From UBA6168 sp964423205 (lineage in GTDB: Bacteria > Bacteroidota > Bacteroidia > Chitinophagales > Saprospiraceae): a stretch of DNA of 64,000 nucleotides. The stretch is from positions 4,626 through 68,625 of the forward strand of contig CAYRDX010000019.1 in assembly GCA_964423205.1 (NCBI GenBank), written 5' to 3'. This document shows positions 59,200-64,000 of the stretch, piece after piece (the first letter of the stretch is position 1; each line of letters begins with the position of its first letter). The notes beneath the pieces are model-generated. The model did not search any database and was not told where the DNA came from. It saw only the letters and a list, made by a program, of their open reading frames with translations. Position numbers and translations under genes: made by a program.

Positions 59200-62100
59200 C
59201 TATCCCACTACATTTACGGTACTTACTCCACCTCCTTTCTTAACTACCTGTATCTGCGCACTGATTCTTTCCTTTAATTCCTTAACGTGAGAAATCAGCC
59301 CAATGGTTTTTCCTCTTGATTGTAAATTCTCCAGTGTATTAATCGCTACATCCAACGACTGTTCATCCAGGGTTCCGAATCCTTCATCAATAAACAAGGA
59401 GCGGATATTGGCATCTTTCCCAGCAAGGTCGGAAAGTCCCAATGCCAGTGAAAGGCTCACCAAGAAACTCTCGCCACCAGATAAAGTATTAAGTGAACGT
59501 ACATTGTCAGCCTGATAAGTGTCAATGATGTCCAGTTCGAGGTCATCACCTGGTTTAAGCCGAATGACGTAGCGGCCGTGAAGGTGGGAAAGATGTGCAT
59601 TTGCCAGTTGAACCAGTTTTTGCATAGTTAACCGCTGGGCAAAGTTCCTGAATTTTTTTCCGTCAAATGAACCAATCAGTTCATTCATGCTGCTCCATCT
59701 GAGTAATTCTGATTTCTGCAAACCTATTTTCTCCAGAAAATCTTTCGCTTCACTTTTTTTTGTGTCGTTTTCTTTCAATTGTTGCTGGATAGCCCCAATT
59801 CGTATCTGAACGTCTTCTCTTTCCTCACCTATTCTTGTAATTTCAGACTCTATGAATACAAATGGCTGATCAGTAATAGCCAGACTTTCATTGGCCTCCA
59901 GTTCGGCTTGTGCAACACTGACTTCTTTGGAAACGGTAATTTCGTGTTTTGCTAAATCTTCAATTCGCGTCTGCAATTGTTGGGCAAAATCTACCGGCAA
60001 AATGGCGTCCCGGAGAGCTTGAACCGAATCCAAACCGACTGACTTCAAACCAGTCAATACCTGCTCTTTTAACTTCGCCTGATCAGATTGCACTTGTTCG
60101 AAAGTAGATTTCTTTTCTTTCAGTGATGCCTCTGATGATTTCAATTGCAAGAGAATCTCACTGTAACTTTTCTTAGCTTCTTCACTGGCAAGTTCGAGCT
60201 GTTTTATCTTTTTTTGATACATCTCTCTTTCCCGCACCGGGTCTCTATCGCCAAAAAGCTCCCACCTTCTTTTCTTGATAGCGGCAATTTCATTCTTCGA
60301 CTGTTCTGAAGATTTCATCAGTCCAGATTCAATCTTCAATTTAGAAGCAAGCTGAATCCCGGCCTGTCCGATGCTTTGCACAATTAACTCAATATTCTTT
60401 TGAAGACTAAGCTGAGCACTTGTTTTAGAAACAAACTGGTTGGAGACATGCTCTAATGTCTCCAAAATTTGAGTTGATTTTTCAGGTAAGAATTCAACAT
60501 CATATTTTTCCAACCTCGTTTTTATTTGCTCCTCTAACTCCGTGATTTTATTTGAACGCTCTGACAACTTGTTTTCCAGAGACTCCACCAAAGAGCAAAT
60601 TTGCTGGCTGTCCACTTCCAGTTTACTATGTCTCTGAGTCAACTCACTCTTGGTTTTCTCTTTAGTTTCAATTTCCTGATTTATTGGGATCAGCAGATTT
60701 CGAACAGCTTTTTTAGAATGGAGTGCAGATTCGCTCGTTTTAATTTCTGATGCTAACCAGTCGCTAAACCTCTTTCCGGCAAATACAATTTTTCTTCCTT
60801 TCAATAATTCTGCGATGGAAAGTTCGACCTCTTCCATTTTCTTCTGGAGCTGAATCTTAGTTCCTGAAACCGGCTCTTCAATACTAATTAATCTGGACAA
60901 AAGGTCCTGTTGTTGCAAGACCAGCTGTCTGTGATGCTCAGAAGATTCATCCAACAGCCTTGTAGCATCTTTATATTCTTTTTCAGCAGTATCAGTGTAA
61001 GTTTTTACCGGATGTTGCCGGAATGGATGATGAACAGAAAGGCATAATGGACAGGGTTCACCTTCTTTCAGGTTGGAACGGTCCTTTTCATAGTTGGCGA
61101 TCAACAGTTGCTGATGGTAAATGGAAGCTTTATAGTTGTGAATCTCCTTTAAAGCATCCGATTCTTCCAGAGAATTTAAAATCCTGTTTCCCAGAGCAAA
61201 TTCTTCCTGTTGAAGATCGAACAGCTTGTCCTGGATTGAACCCATCTCAAGGAGTAACTGCCTGTAAGTGTTATCCAATACTTTTAATTCGGCATAAATC
61301 TTTGCAGAGTCATGCAAAGAATCAATTTCGCTAGTAAGAGTGGCGATAAATGCACTTCTTCCGGTTTCAAAAGTATCCTTGGCTGTTGCTTGAAATGTCG
61401 ATATCAATTCTCTCAATTCCTTTTCAACAGCTTCCAATTCCACTTTGGCTTTCCCGGTCAAATCAGATATCTCCCGGGCTTTCTTTTTTTCGTTGAGCAA
61501 GGAATTCTGAATTGCAGATTTCGACTCCTGAAACTGTGCTAACTGAGTAAACAACAGTTTGAGCGAATCAAATTCAGATGGGAGATTTGTGAAACGGTGG
61601 TTCTGTTTGAGCCAGTCATTAACTTCCTTTAACTGCTCTCCAAATTGTTCAGATTGCGACTTCTCATTAGAAATCCTTTCTCTATCCTCAGCAATTTCTT
61701 TTTTTGTTTTGGTTAACAGAGTTAGTTCATCATTCAACCTTTTAGTTTCGGCTATAATTTGATTGTCCAGCAATCTTACCTCTTCATACAATTTGTAATT
61801 GCTATCCCCCTGCTCCTTTAACTCCATCAACTCATGTTCCTTAATTGTTTTTACTTCCGAAGCGCTTGACAAGTCCGATTCAAGCTTTTGTCCACCTTCT
61901 ATAAGCGCAGCTACACTTTCTGCCAGTGCTTTTAATGCTGTTTCCATTTCATTCAGGCGGGGAATAAAATGGTGCAGATGGCCAGTTTTATTGTGCAGTT
62001 CAAAGCGCTCCTTATCTGATTGTAATTGTTGCTTTTTATACTGAATCAATTGCTCTTCCTTCAGAGCTTTCTCGTATTTGTCACGCAATTTTCCAGCGTC

Positions 62101-62850
62101 TATGTACCACTGGCTTGCTTTCTGCAATTCAACAAGGGCAGCAGCCAACTCTACGGACCTTGCTTCGTTCCTTGATTTTTCTTCTTTGATGTCCAAAAGT
62201 TCCTCACGGGTAAACACTTTTAAAGAATTCTTTTTCTCCTGAAGGTTTTCCAGTTTGTGTAGTTCTAGCTTATGTTTTTTTTGGGCAGCGATGGACAATT
62301 CAGAATAAATCTCAGTTCCCGTGATTCGTTCCAGTAAATCACTTCTTTCCTTGGCCGGAGCCTTTAAAAAAGCAGCAAATTCACCCTGGGCCAACAATAC
62401 GGACCGAGTAAACCTGGGGAAATCCAAACCGGCTACTTCTTCAATTACCCTTTTTACATCCGTAATTTTTTTAGCTATTACCTTAAATTCCTCAATGCTG
62501 GGTTCCCACTTAGAAATAATTCTTTTCGTATCTGTTGCCATCTCACCATTACGCTTCTTTCTTCTCTGAGCGCTCCATTGTGCCAGGTATTTGTCGCCTT
62601 TCACTTCAAACTGACATTCAGCTATACCTTCGTTTGCACCATGAGACAAGGCCTCTTTTTCATTGCTTTGACGGCACAAATCACCGTACAGTGCCAAAGT
62701 GATGGCATCTAAAATTGTAGTCTTTCCAGCACCTGTGTCTCCAGTAATGGCAAATATTCCACTATCGGCAAGTGGACTGGAATCAAAATCAATAAAAGAT
62801 TCAGCTCTGATGGAGTGTATGTTATGAAGCCGGATATTGAGGATACGCAT
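59200..62850 (-). CDS. sbcC: SbcC-type SMC-like exonuclease subunit
   Basis: A 1216-residue ATPase. Walker A GDTGAGKTTILDAITLALYG lies at about 37-56, and VLLAQGEFAAFLKAPAKERS is the conserved Q-loop region near 148. Two very long coiled-coil arms flank a zinc hook CPLC near residue 600 (GEPCPLCLSVHHPF). The ABC signature TLSGGESFLVSLSLALGLSD and Walker B SLFIDEGFGTLDEQ are at the C-terminus. SbcC pairs with the SbcD nuclease to open hairpins and protein-blocked DNA ends. No sbcD lies next to it, which is unusual. The four downstream and upstream genes are unrelated. Confidence 0.93.
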   Translation of the reverse strand: MRILNIRLHNIHSIRAESFIDFDSSPLADSGIFAITGDTGAGKTTILDAITLALYGDLCRQSNEKEALSHGANEGIAECQFEVKGDKYLAQWSAQRRKKRNGEMATDTKRIISKWEPSIEEFKVIAKKITDVKRVIEEVAGLDFPRFTRSVLLAQGEFAAFLKAPAKERSDLLERITGTEIYSELSIAAQKKHKLELHKLENLQEKKNSLKVFTREELLDIKEEKSRNEARSVELAAALVELQKASQWYIDAGKLRDKYEKALKEEQLIQYKKQQLQSDKERFELHNKTGHLHHFIPRLNEMETALKALAESVAALIEGGQKLESDLSSASEVKTIKEHELMELKEQGDSNYKLYEEVRLLDNQIIAETKRLNDELTLLTKTKKEIAEDRERISNEKSQSEQFGEQLKEVNDWLKQNHRFTNLPSEFDSLKLLFTQLAQFQESKSAIQNSLLNEKKKAREISDLTGKAKVELEAVEKELRELISTFQATAKDTFETGRSAFIATLTSEIDSLHDSAKIYAELKVLDNTYRQLLLEMGSIQDKLFDLQQEEFALGNRILNSLEESDALKEIHNYKASIYHQQLLIANYEKDRSNLKEGEPCPLCLSVHHPFRQHPVKTYTDTAEKEYKDATRLLDESSEHHRQLVLQQQDLLSRLISIEEPVSGTKIQLQKKMEEVELSIAELLKGRKIVFAGKRFSDWLASEIKTSESALHSKKAVRNLLIPINQEIETKEKTKSELTQRHSKLEVDSQQICSLVESLENKLSERSNKITELEEQIKTRLEKYDVEFLPEKSTQILETLEHVSNQFVSKTSAQLSLQKNIELIVQSIGQAGIQLASKLKIESGLMKSSEQSKNEIAAIKKRRWELFGDRDPVREREMYQKKIKQLELASEEAKKSYSEILLQLKSSEASLKEKKSTFEQVQSDQAKLKEQVLTGLKSVGLDSVQALRDAILPVDFAQQLQTRIEDLAKHEITVSKEVSVAQAELEANESLAITDQPFVFIESEITRIGEEREDVQIRIGAIQQQLKENDTKKSEAKDFLEKIGLQKSELLRWSSMNELIGSFDGKKFRNFAQRLTMQKLVQLANAHLSHLHGRYVIRLKPGDDLELDIIDTYQADNVRSLNTLSGGESFLVSLSLALGLSDLAGKDANIRSLFIDEGFGTLDEQSLDVAINTLENLQSRGKTIGLISHVKELKERISAQIQVVKKGGGVSTVNVVG

Positions 62851-62876
62851 CGGGGCGAATTGCTTTTTTTACTTTT

Positions 62877-63230
62877 TTATTCTTCATGAAGGTCCACTGC
62901 TTTCTCATCAATTCTTGCCAGAACCTTTTGGTATAGTTTCCACATCATCAGTGGATTTCTCTTTAAAACAGACATAGTTGTGTCAAAATCAGCACCGGTA
63001 ATGTTATGGCGACCGTAAATCTGTTCATAGTACAGAGATGCTATGGAATCCTTCTTTTCAAGTGCGACATGAGAAATGGCTGCTTCTGCAAAGTGAACAT
63101 CAACCATTACATCAATCATGCTTTCCTCGTTGATAGGCATAGTTTCCTGCTTCTTGCATCCAACTGCAAAAAATAATAAACCGCAACAGGCAAGCAGCAT
63201 CAATTTCAGGCTACCTCGTATGTTCATCAA
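62877..63230 (-). CDS. DUF4296 lipoprotein
   Basis: A 117-residue lipoprotein with lipobox cysteine in FFAVGCKKQ. The mature part has the DUF4296 pattern: MIDVMVDVHFAEAAIS, then YYEQIYGRHNITGADFDTTM, then NPLMMWKLYQKVLARID. The family is restricted mostly to Bacteroidota and has no known function. The start overlaps the stop of the upstream phosphatase gene by 4 bases, and sbcC begins 26 bases after its stop, so the three may be co-transcribed. Confidence 0.88.
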   Translation of the reverse strand: MMNIRGSLKLMLLACCGLLFFAVGCKKQETMPINEESMIDVMVDVHFAEAAISHVALEKKDSIASLYYEQIYGRHNITGADFDTTMSVLKRNPLMMWKLYQKVLARIDEKAVDLHEE

Positions 63231-63721
63231 AAGTATTTTTTGGGAAAATAGAACTCAGTTACAGAAGCATTTTCAGAATCAAAATCCTTCCAATCTGCAG
63301 CTTGAGAATCGATTCGCACAATACTGCAGGTCGGCATATTATCGATGTGTCCGTCATTAAAATGATTGGCGACGTAGGTAAACGTAGGATTATGCCCGAA
63401 AAGCATTACACTGGAATAAGTATCCGGCAACTCTTGAATGATTTGGATTATTTTACGTGATGAAGCTTCATAAATGTCGTCCACCACTTTTAATTCTGAA
63501 CCTTTCAGGCCCATTTCATTCTTAAAAAAAGTAGCGGTACTGAGTGCTCGTACTGCCGGACTCGAAAGTAAAGCATCCGGTTTTACTCTTTTTTGAGCCA
63601 TCAGTTTGGCCATAAAAGGAGCATCGCGCAGGCCTCGCTCATTAAGGGGTCGCTCTATGTCTCTGAGGTTTGCAAATTCCCAACTAGACTTGGCATGACG
63701 GACTAGATAAACGGTTTTCAT
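63227..63721 (-). CDS. SixA-like histidine phosphatase
   Basis: A 164-residue member of the histidine phosphatase superfamily. The RHG-type motif reads VRHAKSSW at residues 7-14, with His9 as the predicted phosphorylated residue. Further conserved parts are DIERPLNERGLRDAP, LLSSPAVRALSTA and FGHNPTF, whose His is the second catalytic histidine. SixA dephosphorylates histidine-containing phosphotransfer proteins in E. coli. The target of Bacteroidota homologues is not established. It is the first gene of a unit with the DUF4296 lipoprotein. Confidence 0.9.
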   Translation of the reverse strand: MKTVYLVRHAKSSWEFANLRDIERPLNERGLRDAPFMAKLMAQKRVKPDALLSSPAVRALSTATFFKNEMGLKGSELKVVDDIYEASSRKIIQIIQELPDTYSSVMLFGHNPTFTYVANHFNDGHIDNMPTCSIVRIDSQAADWKDFDSENASVTEFYFPKKYF

Positions 63722-63937
63722 GAAAATCTATTAGTATTGCGGCACACAGCAAATAGCAATGAAACCATGACAATTGCATTGTGTTGTTTAAACGTAAGCC
63801 TTTTGCTTGGTGCATTAATAACAACATCAAAGGTAGAAAAACCAGCCGAGTTAAGAGCCAACCTCATTACCTTTGGTGGTTTTGTTGTCAGTAATTCTCA
63901 CTTTGAAAAAAAGCTAAATTGAATGGGTTAATTGATT
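63722..63937. other. Right-end intergenic region; no supported gene
   Basis: A 61-residue plus-strand frame at 63737-63922 has a short hydrophobic stretch but no recognisable family, promoter or ribosome-binding site. I do not call it a gene. Confidence 0.5.
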
Positions 63938-63965
63938 AAAAAAAACCTAAACAGAGCTTTGGTTT
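63938..63965 (-). terminator. Probable terminator of a minus-strand gene beyond the right edge
   Basis: On the minus strand AAACCAAA (63958-63965) pairs with TTT and GGTTT (63943-63951) with one bulged base, loop GCTCTG, followed by a run of eight T. This implies a gene ending close to base 64000 on the minus strand. Confidence 0.6.
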
Positions 63966-64000
63966 GTGCGATTTTAAGGTCAACTTTCCTTAAACCCTGA

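Noticed and set aside
63737..63922. 61-residue plus-strand open frame at the right end
   Set aside because: No family, promoter or ribosome-binding signal. It precedes a minus-strand terminator.
1..64000. CRISPR array, prophage, integron or intact insertion sequence
   Set aside because: No regularly spaced repeats, cas genes, transposase, integrase or phage structural genes were seen.

Overview
The window is a gene-dense, AT-leaning bacterial chromosome segment from a member of the Bacteroidota. The evidence is a T9SS type B (gliding-motility) C-terminal sorting domain on a 1488-residue surface protein, a fused CcoN/CcoO cbb3 oxidase, a Sec-type (clade II) nosZ cluster, a CXXXY-type CcmE, DUF6089 and DUF4296 proteins, a tRNA gene without encoded CCA, and several TAnnTTTG -7 promoter boxes. 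A Saprospiraceae-like, facultatively respiring organism would fit, but the order cannot be fixed from the sequence alone. No rRNA, CRISPR array, prophage or intact insertion sequence is visible.

Left part (1-12.8 kb): the 3' end of pfkA, arfB, a DHBP synthase with a degenerate GTP cyclohydrolase II half, a threonine-degradation pair (kbl and SDR-type tdh), an orphan HsdR_N-type nuclease-fold protein and the giant secreted protein. A truncated thioredoxin-like fragment follows, sitting next to one copy of a 76-bp dispersed repeat whose second copy lies at 12.85 kb. A HEPN-like protein, an outer-membrane protein, udk and a DUF2520 protein complete this part.

Middle part (13-26 kb): ccmE-ccmF cytochrome c maturation genes behind a good Bacteroidota promoter, the selD-mnmH tRNA selenouridine pair, and a plus-strand run with a MacB-type permease, kdsA, an FAD oxidoreductase, a TMTC-like membrane/TPR protein and a serine hydrolase.

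Respiratory block (26-39.7 kb, almost all on the minus strand): ccoS-ccoNO-ccoQ-ccoP-ccoG-ccoH (cbb3 oxidase), then a TauE/SafE exporter, nosY, nosF, nosD, nosL, an unnamed membrane protein, nosZ and a lipoprotein cytochrome c. An Rrf2 regulator with a probable Fe-S site is divergent from the cytochrome. Together these genes would let the cell respire low oxygen and N2O. NO or Fe-S status is the likely signal. The ccm genes at 13-16 kb and a Sco/cytochrome c pair at 48 kb supply heme and copper maturation functions.

Right part (39.6-64 kb): a structured 560-bp intergenic region, a tandem universal stress protein behind an operator-like inverted repeat, a CBS protein, trxB, ade, rmuC and a DUF6089 outer-membrane protein. 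A twice-frameshifted SRPBCC pseudogene comes next, then the cytochrome c/Sco pair, two glycosyltransferases, a cupin and a TlpA-like lipoprotein. The end holds purL, a CAT-anticodon tRNA, a TPR protein, hemL, sbcC without an adjacent sbcD, a DUF4296 lipoprotein and a SixA-like phosphatase.
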